From JBDTNL01 sp039933785 (GTDB lineage Bacteria > Acidobacteriota > Thermoanaerobaculia > Multivoradales > JAGPDF01): a DNA stretch of 21,852 bases. The notes under the pieces were generated by a model. That model had not been told where the DNA came from. It saw only the letters and a list, made by a program, of their open reading frames with translations, and did no database searches. Made by a program: the position numbers and the translations under genes. Every line of letters starts with the position of its first letter. Positions within the stretch are counted from its first letter, which is position 1. Below, piece after piece: positions 8,501-14,285 of the stretch. Location: contig JBDTNL010000067.1 of NCBI GenBank assembly GCA_039933785.1, positions 1 through 21,852 of the forward strand. Direction: 5' to 3'.

Positions 8501-8607
8501 CACTGGCGCTCGCCGTCATTGGCGGCCTCGGATTGTCGACCGCGGTCACGCTCTACCTCGTGCCCGCCACCTACATTGCCTTGCAGCCCAGGCGCTCGGC
8601 CGGCTAG
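5572..8607 (+). CDS. RND efflux permease (proton-driven inner-membrane pump)
   Basis: Inner-membrane RND transporter of 1011 residues, slightly shorter than the usual 1020-1060. Membrane segment 1 is at about 12-30, the first periplasmic loop at about 31-328, then a bundle of six helices (about 333-500), a helix near 515-533, a second periplasmic loop (about 534-835) and the last bundle (about 846-1005). The proton-relay acids of helix 4 are D397 and D398 in GLVIDDAVVVVEN, and the helix-10 Lys is K916 in GLVVKNGIVMLDYA, so it should be an active antiporter. The DD pattern is like AcrB-type (HAE) pumps, not the Asp-Gly pattern usual in CzcA. The substrate is therefore open, although the surrounding genes resemble metal-efflux loci. 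The TTG start overlaps the adaptor stop (TTGA), with GGAG 5 nt upstream. Confidence 0.95.
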   Translation: MKLARLAEHHPRAVLVLVFLLAAAGALVLPRLPSSIYPSLQFPRILVVGHSGILPGRSMMLAVTRPLEQAAMEVPGIRRVRSSTFRGSTEISAQFAPDTDMAAALQLLRSRVEETRADMPPGVDLQVERLTGASFPILSVNLNGGLPSADLRDAAFYLVRPALARVAGVGRVEVMASDTREVEVIADPARLLAANLTVEDIAAALRSANQVTPVAKFASAGRQNLVLASHVLRSVSDVADIPLTQSGALIRVGDVATVAAGVPDRTNLVYGDGREGAVINIAQQVDASILEVKQGVDQALREVATTLPSGLRLSKVYDLAEFVAGAIGNVRDAILIGGLLAILVLLVFLRDWRVTLVSAITLPLTVISTFLFMRLFGESINLMSMGGLAVAIGLVIDDAVVVVENIFRRMEAGAPPAAVWDATEELVAPVVGSTLTTVVVLAPLGLLSGVVGQFFRSLSLTLSVAVLISLGLALWLIPLLAGFAYRKRPATPSSHERSGRRLESVYARSLTRVLRRPWLAVAAGLALVVLAGGLYLGMPSGFLPEMDEGGFVIDYRTPPGSALEESDRLVRKIETLVGAVPEVASFSRRTGSELGLFATQQNKGDILVRLKPRGERKRSSAEVIAGLRGEIAAKVPTLDVEFANILQDMIGDLEGAPTPIEVKIFGDDPEKLSGLAEQVETMLSGVQGVVDLVGVGRGGPELSWEVDPVAAARAGLTVEEVGAQLSANWLGEVSTRVLQLDRQIPVRVRYPDAVRFDPTRFGGTPLRGAGGKLVPLESLAHPVPAAGEIVLMRENLRQMALVSARLEDRDLGSAVAEIRAKLPKIALPLGYSSEIGGQYESQRQAFRELLMVFGIAAVLVLLIMVFEFRAFVPALIVLGAAPLSLGGAFLLLRLTGSELNVSAAMGLILLVGLVVKNGIVMLDYAHQLRDAGAPLAEAIASAARVRLRPILMTTLCTLFGLLPLALGLGAGAELQRPLALAVIGGLGLSTAVTLYLVPATYIALQPRRSAG

Positions 8608-8628
8608 CGCGGCGCCGGTCGACACGCC

Positions 8629-9069
8629 CTATTTACAGTTGCCGAGGCGCCTTGCTGTGGTGTGCGTGTGCGCCGTACTGCGGACGCCATTGACTGTGCG
8701 AGTCGTGACGAGGTCGCCTTCGGAGGTGTCGCCGTGATACGTCGTCGTGCTCGCCAGCACCGCGTCGCCACAGGTCATCTCAAAGGACACTTTGTTGCCG
8801 GCGACGTCGTACGACTGGATTGTGCATCGACCCTTCGCAGCCCTCTCCGCCGCCTCCCGTCCCGACTTCGAGTCGCCGTTCGCCATCTTTGCGTCGTCCG
8901 GTGTGACGCAGTGGGAGAGGGTTCGAGCGTTGCCGTCAGTAGTAGTGGTGAATTCGTACTCGCCCGGATTGATGAGCTCCGCGGCTCGCGCTTGCATCGG
9001 GATAGCCGCCAGCGAAGCAAGGATTGACGTGAGGACGAATGTACGCACGTTGAAGCGTGGACTAGGCAT
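8629..9069 (-). CDS. Secreted DUF3617-family protein
   Basis: Small exported protein of 146 residues with a signal peptide at about 1-29 (ending MQARA). The mature part has the DUF3617 pattern: an opening NPGEYEFTTTTDG segment, a SHCVTPDDA segment, a central Cys region and a terminal TARRLGNC. Four cysteines (residues 54, 82, 100 and 145) could make two disulfides in the periplasm. DUF3617 proteins are common in proteobacteria and acidobacteria and have no established function. It lies 63 bp after the UbiB-like gene on the same strand, with a small hairpin between them, so cotranscription is possible but not certain. It converges on the RND pump gene with only 21 bp between their stops. The start has only a weak AAGG next to it. 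Confidence 0.85.
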   Translation of the reverse strand: MPSPRFNVRTFVLTSILASLAAIPMQARAAELINPGEYEFTTTTDGNARTLSHCVTPDDAKMANGDSKSGREAAERAAKGRCTIQSYDVAGNKVSFEMTCGDAVLASTTTYHGDTSEGDLVTTRTVNGVRSTAHTHTTARRLGNCK

Positions 9070-9106
9070 GCCTTGAATCGTAGCAGGCGCGGTTCTCGAC
9101 GAGATG

Positions 9107-9123
9107 CTCGGAGCGACTCCGAG
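9107..9123. terminator. Perfect 7-bp hairpin after the UbiB-like gene
   Basis: CTCGGAG and CTCCGAG at 9107-9113 and 9117-9123 form a 7-bp stem with a 3-nt loop, starting 10 nt past the stop of the minus-strand UbiB-like gene. No T-rich run follows, so it may be a weak terminator, an RNA stability element or chance. Confidence 0.35.
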
Positions 9124-9132
9124 GGCCGCGTT

Positions 9133-10830
9133 CTACAGCTGCTGCGGTCGGCGTGCGACTGACGGTCGCCCGCGCAAGGCCCGCGCGTCCGTCCACAGTA
9201 TGGTGCCCGCGAGGCCGACTCCGCCCGCGACGGCGCCCAGGAAGCACAGCATCGCCAGGCCGGGATAGCCGAAGAGCCGGAAGGTCGTGTCAACCCGCAT
9301 GAGCAGTGCCGCGCCCACGATCAGCGACGCCATGATCAACCCCAGCGTGATGCGGTTGGCGATCTTCTGCGCCCCTTCCATGAGGCGTTCATGGTCGATC
9401 GCGTCGACGTGAAGCGAAAGCTTGTTCTCGGCCACCAGATCGAGAATCTTGCCCGCCCGGGCTGGCAACTTCTCCGCGAATTCGGCGGTCTCGTGGAGCG
9501 CCGCGAACACCGAGCTCGCGGTGGTGCGCTGGTTCATGCCCTTCGCCATCAGGCGCCCGCCGTGCCGGCGCAGCGCTGCCTGGGCATCGAATTGGGGAGC
9601 GAGCACCCGCGCGATCCCGTCAAGGTTGAGCAGAGTTTTTCCGAGCAGGACCATCTCCGGCGGCATCCGCATGCCATTGTCCGCCGCGGCGCTGCTCAGA
9701 CTCAGCATCAGGCGCCCGATCGGAAGATTCTCGACCACCGCGCCCCGCGAATCGAGCACCAGGACGGAAACCGCGCGCCGGAAGGCCGTCGGATCGGCAT
9801 CCTCGTTGCGCTCGGCGACCGCCTCGGCCAGCGCTGCGACTTCCTCGCTCTTCCCATCGGCCAACGCCAGGAGCAGGCGCAGCAGGCGTGCCCTTAGCTC
9901 GGGGCCGATAGCGCCGACCATGCCGAGATCGAGCAGCGCCACGCGGTTGTCGTCGGTCAGGAAGACGTTGCCGGGATGCGGGTCGGCGTGAAAGAAGCCG
10001 GCGACGAGGATTTGCTCGAGATACGCCCCGAAGAGATCGTCCGCGAGCTGGTCGCCGTCGAGCTCGAGCCGGGCCAGCGGACCAACGCGAGTGATGTTCC
10101 GGCCGCGGATGAACTCCATGGTGAGGACGCGCTCGCCGGTGAGCCCTGCGACCGGCTGCGGAACGACGATGCTCGCGTACGGCTCGACGATGGTCGATAG
10201 CTGGGCAAGATTTCGCGCCTCCTGGCGGTAGTCGAGCTCGCGCGTGATCGTGCGGCGGAACTCGCCGACCAACTCAACGAAGCGGTGGGTGGCGCCGAAA
10301 CGGGTGTTCTCGTCCAGAAACGCGGCAGCGGACTCGAGCGCCTCGAGGTCCGAGGCCACCACTTCCCGAATGCCCGGACGCTGTACCTTGACTGCGACCA
10401 TGCGGCCGTCGCGCAGGGTGGCGCGGTGCACTTGCCCGAGGGAAGCGGCCGCGATCGGAGCTTCGTCGAAGTCCGCGAAGATCTTCGACAGGCGGCCCCC
10501 CAACTCCTCTTCGACGATGGCGCGAGCCTCGGCGAACGGAAACGGCGCGATGTTGTCTTGCAGCCTCGCCAGCGACTCGAGCTGGTCGGGAGCCATGAGG
10601 TCGGGTCGGGTCGACAGGAGCTGCCCGAGCTTGATGAAGGTGGGACCGAGCGCCTCCAAGTCATGCGCCAGATCGTGCACGGACGGCGCCGTAACTCCGT
10701 CCAGATCGGGAGCCTCCGTCACCACCGCCAGCCCGTCGCCCGCGGGACCTCGTCGAGTATGTCGAAGGATCAGTCGGCCGATTTCCAGATAGCGCTTCAC
10801 GTGCGCCGGACGCATCGATGGAAGTTTCAT
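9133..10830 (-). CDS. UbiB/AarF (ABC1)-family atypical kinase-like protein
   Basis: Atypical protein-kinase-like membrane protein of 565 residues. Family members bind ATP and support ubiquinone or other isoprenoid-lipid metabolism; the precise reaction is unresolved. The family KxGQ motif is at residues 67-70 (TFIKLGQLLSTRPDLM). The Ala-rich nucleotide loop is at about 127-133 (AAASLGQVHRA), the ATP-site Lys at K148 (VAVKVQRPG), the catalytic-loop HADPHPGN at 281-288, and the metal-binding D301 in LLDLGMVG. The C-terminus has two membrane helices (about 505-530 and 535-560), as in UbiB. The ATG at 10830 is preceded by GGAG at 5 nt; the open frame extends further upstream, but that extension has no family features. 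It is divergent from the small membrane protein gene, and DUF3617 follows downstream. Confidence 0.93.
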   Translation of the reverse strand: MKLPSMRPAHVKRYLEIGRLILRHTRRGPAGDGLAVVTEAPDLDGVTAPSVHDLAHDLEALGPTFIKLGQLLSTRPDLMAPDQLESLARLQDNIAPFPFAEARAIVEEELGGRLSKIFADFDEAPIAAASLGQVHRATLRDGRMVAVKVQRPGIREVVASDLEALESAAAFLDENTRFGATHRFVELVGEFRRTITRELDYRQEARNLAQLSTIVEPYASIVVPQPVAGLTGERVLTMEFIRGRNITRVGPLARLELDGDQLADDLFGAYLEQILVAGFFHADPHPGNVFLTDDNRVALLDLGMVGAIGPELRARLLRLLLALADGKSEEVAALAEAVAERNEDADPTAFRRAVSVLVLDSRGAVVENLPIGRLMLSLSSAAADNGMRMPPEMVLLGKTLLNLDGIARVLAPQFDAQAALRRHGGRLMAKGMNQRTTASSVFAALHETAEFAEKLPARAGKILDLVAENKLSLHVDAIDHERLMEGAQKIANRITLGLIMASLIVGAALLMRVDTTFRLFGYPGLAMLCFLGAVAGGVGLAGTILWTDARALRGRPSVARRPQQL

Positions 10831-10975
10831 TTGGACTCCATTTTTGGAATCTCGACTTGCAGGGTCTGTGCCACGGCAAAGCTCCTGGCCGAGCCTGCCG
10901 GGAGCTTGTCGCGGGAGGACAAAACTACAAACGGGTACGCAATCTCTACGGGATTCATCGGGCCGCGACGAAAAA

Positions 10976-11009
10976 CTTGCCGAGTTCAGGCACTCGTTGA
11001 GCAGGCAAG
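10976..11009. other. Nested inverted repeat in the 230-bp divergent gap
   Basis: The gap 10831-11060 between the UbiB-like gene and the small membrane protein holds a two-tier hairpin: CTTGC at 10976 with GCAAG at 11005, and inside it CGAGT at 10981 with ACTCG at 10992, loop TCAGGC, with an 8-nt bulge on the right side. It would lie in the leader of the rightward genes, about 50 nt before the start. It may be a protein site, an RNA leader structure or chance. I see no convincing -35/-10 pair in the rest of the gap. Confidence 0.25.
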
Positions 11010-11060
11010 GGACTTGCAGTGCGAGCGGTCGAACAGGGCTAACGGGAGGGTATGACTTCG

Positions 11061-11198
11061 ATGAGCAAACTACTTCGCGGAGCGGTAGCCGGTTGGGGAG
11101 CACGGAAGGTCACGGGAGGGTGCGGCTGTGGCGCGCTTCTCCTGTTCCTGCTGTTCTATTGGTTACTCGGCCATTCGGGTATCCACATTTTCCAGTAG
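11061..11198 (+). CDS. 45-residue single-span membrane protein, Gly/Cys-rich
   Basis: A short open frame supported by a strong ribosome site and a coherent product. GGGAGGG at 11044-11050 lies about 10 nt before the ATG at 11061; an in-frame ATG at 11052 is too close to it. The product starts with a basic, Gly/Ala-rich segment (MSKLLRGAVAGWGARK) and then a Gly-Cys-Gly-Cys-Gly motif at about 21-25. One membrane helix follows (about 26-38, ALLLFLLFYWLLG), and a short tail ends HSGIHIFQ. The positive N-terminus predicts an N-in topology. The function is unknown. The ferritin-like gene begins 56 bp downstream, so the two may share a transcript. It is below common length cut-offs and easily missed. 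Confidence 0.65.
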   Translation: MSKLLRGAVAGWGARKVTGGCGCGALLLFLLFYWLLGHSGIHIFQ

Positions 11199-11254
11199 TC
11201 GCTGTCGACCTTGGCGACCGCCTGATCCACCACCTCTACGACTTGGAGATTCGA

Positions 11255-11746
11255 ATGGAATTGAACACCCTGAACGACCTGTATGTCGACGAGATCAAGG
11301 ACCTGTGGAGCGCCGAGACTCAGATCCTCAAGGCCCTGCCGAAAATGATCGCAGCCGCCCACTCGAAGCCGCTGGCGCGGGCGTTCGCCAAGCATGAGCG
11401 CCAGACGCGCGGCCATGTCCGCCGGCTCGAGCGCATCTGCAAGGCCCTCGGCGTCAGCCCGAAAGGCAAGAAGTGCGTGGGCATGGAAGGCCTGTTGAAG
11501 GAGGGCGCGGAGCTGATCAAGGAGAAGCCCAGCCCGGAGGCCCTGGACGCCGGTTTGATCTCGGCGGCGCAGCATGTCGAACACTACGAGATGGCGGGCT
11601 ATGGGACGGTGCGCACCTGGGCCATGCTCCTCGGCTACGACGACCAGGCCATTCTTCTGCAGAACACTCTCGACGAGGAGAAAGCGACCGATGCGGACTT
11701 GTCGGTGCTCGCCCAGGGCATCAACGTCGCCGCGGAAGCCGAATAG
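11255..11746 (+). CDS. DUF892 (YciE-type) ferritin-like protein
   Basis: Predicted four-helix ferritin-like protein of 163 residues, the normal size for DUF892/YciE. It opens with the family signature LNDLYVDEIKDLWSAETQIL (Glu at 13 and 21). HERQTRGHVRRLERI holds E48 and H54, HVEHYEMAGYGTVRTWA holds E109 and E112, and a closing LDEEKATDADLSVLA carries further acids. These Glu/His positions are the likely di-iron ligands. Family members are linked to stress responses; a ferroxidase or oxidant-protective role is inferred from the fold. The ATG at 11255 has GGAG 7 nt upstream. The same frame stays open to 10844, but the upstream part has no family similarity and covers the small membrane protein gene. 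It converges on the next gene with 9 bp between stops. Confidence 0.93.
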   Translation: MELNTLNDLYVDEIKDLWSAETQILKALPKMIAAAHSKPLARAFAKHERQTRGHVRRLERICKALGVSPKGKKCVGMEGLLKEGAELIKEKPSPEALDAGLISAAQHVEHYEMAGYGTVRTWAMLLGYDDQAILLQNTLDEEKATDADLSVLAQGINVAAEAE

Positions 11747-11755
11747 CCCTGCGCT

Positions 11756-12568
11756 TCAAGGCCAGGCGGGGCTCACGAGATCGATTCGGCAGAGCGGACC
11801 GCCCGCGTACAGCGGGCCTTCCGAGCGAACGAACGCGGGGGCCTCGCCCGGCATGATCCAGACGTGGGAGTCCGGCGGTTGCTTGCCCAGCAGCGGCGCC
11901 GCGATTCCCGCGATCCCGCCGAGCTCGACCTTGATCAAGTAGTGAATCGCCTTCCGCGTCGACTTTCCTACGGCAAACGGATCCTCTCCCGCGGCGCGCA
12001 CGACGAGCTTCACCAGGCGAGGCTTGGGGGTTGGAGCGACCAGGCTGAGGTCGAGCCCCTGGACGCCCGGGGGAAGGTTCTTGAGCAAGTTGGGCACGAT
12101 GCCGTTGGCAAGATCCGCGGGCAGTTTGATGCGTTCCGTGGTTTGGTTCGCCTTGCCTCTGTCGGTGTAGCGCACGGTCGTTTGCCCGCTAGTGCCGTCC
12201 ATCGTCATATCCACTTGGATGGGGAAGGTCGGACCCTGCTGAATCAGATGGTCGCTCAAGACGTGGAACCGCTTGCGCTGAGTGAAGACCACCGTCTCGT
12301 CCTGGATGGATCCGTCCAAGAAGTGGAAGACCAGACGGCTGGTGACGCGATCTCCTTGGCTGGTCTGGATTAAATCGCCGTCGGCGAGCTTGACACCGTC
12401 GAGAGTGCTGAGCGCGAGGAAGCCGTGGACGACGCCTTCGCTGTGCAGCACTGGCACAGGCCCCGCGGCGGCGTGGGAGGCTGGCAATAGCGCGACGGCA
12501 AGAACGAGTGCGCCGAGGCGAGTCTTCGCCCTGGGGCGCGGGCTGGGTGACTTGCAGAGTGAGGTCAT
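11756..12568 (-). CDS. Uncharacterised secreted protein
   Basis: I do not recognise a named family. The product has 270 residues. A basic N-terminus (SPRPRAKTR) and a hydrophobic stretch, LGALVLAVALLPASHAAAG, form a clear signal peptide with cleavage near residue 36. The mature part looks all-beta. It contains a Thr/Arg/Asp-rich region (QTSQGDRVTSRLVFHFLDGS) that reads like a lipoprotein-carrier or DUF3108-like sheet, then a middle LANGIVPNLLKNLPPGVQG segment and a C-terminal PDSHVWIMPGEAPAFVRSEG. The fold suggestion is weak inference. The ATG at 12568 lacks an obvious ribosome site, but it is the only ATG placed before the signal peptide. The gene diverges from the M20 homologue across a 114-bp gap. 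Confidence 0.7.
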   Translation of the reverse strand: MTSLCKSPSPRPRAKTRLGALVLAVALLPASHAAAGPVPVLHSEGVVHGFLALSTLDGVKLADGDLIQTSQGDRVTSRLVFHFLDGSIQDETVVFTQRKRFHVLSDHLIQQGPTFPIQVDMTMDGTSGQTTVRYTDRGKANQTTERIKLPADLANGIVPNLLKNLPPGVQGLDLSLVAPTPKPRLVKLVVRAAGEDPFAVGKSTRKAIHYLIKVELGGIAGIAAPLLGKQPPDSHVWIMPGEAPAFVRSEGPLYAGGPLCRIDLVSPAWP

Positions 12569-12682
12569 GTCGACATGAGCGCTGCAATCGACGTGCCCTG
12601 CGCGGCATTTCAACAGGAAGGCTCGGCCGCCAGATAAGATCGTGGAATCCCGAACATTCTCATCCAACGAGGAGAGAGCGAT

Positions 12683-14185
12683 ATGACCTCGACCCATCGC
12701 AAGTCGCTGGCCGCCGCTGTCGCGGTGTTCACCCTTCTTTCCGGCTCGCGTCAGTCTCGCGCCGCCGGGAACGACCTCTCGGACATCCAACGCGAAGTCG
12801 CCAAGCGGCACGACGAGGCGGTCAAGCGGCTGCAGGATTGGATCGCGCTGCCCTCGATCGCGGCCGAGGACCGGAACTATCCGGCGGGTCCGGAATACAT
12901 GGCGCAGCTGGCACGCGATGCGGGGTTCAGCCAGGTCACCGTGCTCTCGACCGACGGCAAGCCCGGCGTCTTCGGAGTGCTCGACGCTGGCGCGGCAAAA
13001 ACCATCGGCCTCTACTTCATGTACGACGTCAAGCAGTTCGATCCCGCCGAGTGGACGTCGCCGCCGCTCGCCGCGAAGATCGTCGACAAGGCGGGCGTCG
13101 GCAAGGTCATCGTCGGCCGCGGCGCGGTCAATCAGAAGGGTCCGGAGTCGGCGTTTCTCGCCGCTCTCCACGCCATTCGCGGCGCCGGGAAGAAGCTGCC
13201 GGTCAACCTCGTGCTGGTCGCCGAGGGCGAGGAGGAGATCGGTTCGCCGCACATCGGCCAACTTGTCCATCGACCCGAGGTCGAAGCGGCGCTGCGCAAG
13301 TGCAGCGGCGTGTTCATGCCTTCTTCGATGCAGGATCTCGACGGTGTCGTCACGGTGAGCCTGGGAGCCAAGGGCATTGTGGAGCTCGAGCTCGTTTCGA
13401 GCGGCGAGAAGTGGGGCCGCGGCCCGGCCAAGGATATTCACTCGTCACTGAAGGCCATGGTCGACAGTCCGGCCTGGCATCTGATCAAGGCCCTCGATAC
13501 CCTGGTTTCAGCGGACGGCAACACCATCACGGTCGACAGCTATCCGACCCCGCGCCCGTTGAACGCCGACGAGAAGGCGATGATCGCGGCGGCCAGCGCG
13601 CGGCGCAACGAGGCGCAGTCGAAGAAGCAGTTCGGCGTGCAGCATTGGATCGACGACCTGTCGTGGGTCGAGGCCAACGAGCGGCTGGAGTCCCAACCGA
13701 CGATCAACATCGAAGGCTTGGTGGGCGGGTACACCGGCCAGGGCGGCAAGACCGTCCTGCCGCATCGCGCGGTGGCCAAGATCGACATGCGTCTGGTGCC
13801 CGAGATGAAAATGGCCGATGCGGTGGCGGCGCTCAAGGCGCATTTGGCCAAGCGCGGCTTCGGCGACATCGAAGTGAACGTCACCGGCGGCTACGACCCC
13901 ACCGGCACGCCGGCGAGCGCACCGCTGATCCAAGCGCAACTCAACGTCCTCAAGCGCGCCGGCATCGACCCCGTACTCTGGCCGCGCAACGCCGGCTCGT
14001 ATCCCGGCTACGTGTTCACCAACGCTCCGCTCAGTCTCGCCGCCGGCCACTTCGGCCTCGGCCACGGTAGCGGCGCGCACGCTCCGGATGAGTACTACGT
14101 CATCGATTCGACGACGCCGAACGTACAGGGGTTCGACGGTGCGGTGATGTCGTTCGTGGAGTACCTGTACGAGCTCGGACGTTGA
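12683..14185 (+). CDS. M20-family metallopeptidase homologue with altered metal site
   Basis: Secreted 500-residue homologue of M20 dipeptidases/carboxypeptidases; the signal peptide ends near residue 28. The catalytic core (about 40-225 and 360-500) flanks a lid/dimerisation domain (about 226-360). Conserved elements include Asp115, the EGEEEIGS segment with the Glu pair at 184-185, and the final ligand His466 in GSGAHAPDE. Three usual zinc positions differ. The His of the HxD motif is Met113 (FMYDVKQFDP), the bridging Asp is Asn150 (GRGAVNQKGP instead of GRGAxDDKGP), and the Asp of the usual SD motif appears to be Ser (about 214-215, FMPSSMQ). The frame is intact and the surrounding sequence well kept, so this is not simple decay. 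It may be a non-peptidase or single-metal enzyme. The ATG follows GAGGAGAG. Confidence 0.88.
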   Translation: MTSTHRKSLAAAVAVFTLLSGSRQSRAAGNDLSDIQREVAKRHDEAVKRLQDWIALPSIAAEDRNYPAGPEYMAQLARDAGFSQVTVLSTDGKPGVFGVLDAGAAKTIGLYFMYDVKQFDPAEWTSPPLAAKIVDKAGVGKVIVGRGAVNQKGPESAFLAALHAIRGAGKKLPVNLVLVAEGEEEIGSPHIGQLVHRPEVEAALRKCSGVFMPSSMQDLDGVVTVSLGAKGIVELELVSSGEKWGRGPAKDIHSSLKAMVDSPAWHLIKALDTLVSADGNTITVDSYPTPRPLNADEKAMIAAASARRNEAQSKKQFGVQHWIDDLSWVEANERLESQPTINIEGLVGGYTGQGGKTVLPHRAVAKIDMRLVPEMKMADAVAALKAHLAKRGFGDIEVNVTGGYDPTGTPASAPLIQAQLNVLKRAGIDPVLWPRNAGSYPGYVFTNAPLSLAAGHFGLGHGSGAHAPDEYYVIDSTTPNVQGFDGAVMSFVEYLYELGR

Positions 14186-14205
14186 GGTCGAGGTCGACCC
14201 GTCGA

Positions 14206-14238
14206 ATGCGCTCCGGGCACTGACGTTCCGGAGCGCGT
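14206..14238 (+). terminator. Strong hairpin downstream of the M20 homologue
   Basis: GCGCTCCGG at 14208-14216 pairs perfectly with CCGGAGCGC at 14228-14236 across an 11-nt loop, extendable by a G-T and an A-T pair. It starts 20 nt after the M20 stop. There is no T-run, so it would be an atypical or Rho-assisted terminator, or an RNA 3'-end stabiliser. It also separates the M20 transcript from the next gene. Confidence 0.45.
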
Positions 14239-14285
14239 CACCGTCCGGCAGAGGGCGATGGGCGGGCTGGAGTTGCCTCGTCGCA

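Noticed and set aside
5572..8607. Naming the pump cusA or czcA
   Set aside because: The helix-4 proton relay is DD as in drug-type pumps; gene context alone does not justify a metal-specific symbol.
6949..8625. Long minus-strand open frame (558 codons) opposite the RND pump gene
   Set aside because: Charged, low-complexity translation without domain pattern; a frame shadow of G+C-rich coding DNA opposite a well-supported gene.
10831..11103. Upstream extension of the UbiB-like frame
   Set aside because: No similarity to the family; ATG 10830 has a good ribosome site and begins at the usual N-terminus.
10844..11254. Upstream extension of the DUF892 frame giving a 300-residue protein
   Set aside because: DUF892 proteins begin at the LNDLYVDEIKDL region; ATG 11255 has GGAG 7 nt upstream, and the extension overlaps the microprotein.
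12635..12640. TAAGAT as a -10 element for the M20 gene
   Set aside because: No matching -35 hexamer at suitable spacing; a single hexamer is weak evidence.
12569..13441. N-terminal extension of the secreted-protein frame at 11756
   Set aside because: Runs antisense through the M20 gene; the signal peptide begins at 12568, so the extension is not part of the protein.
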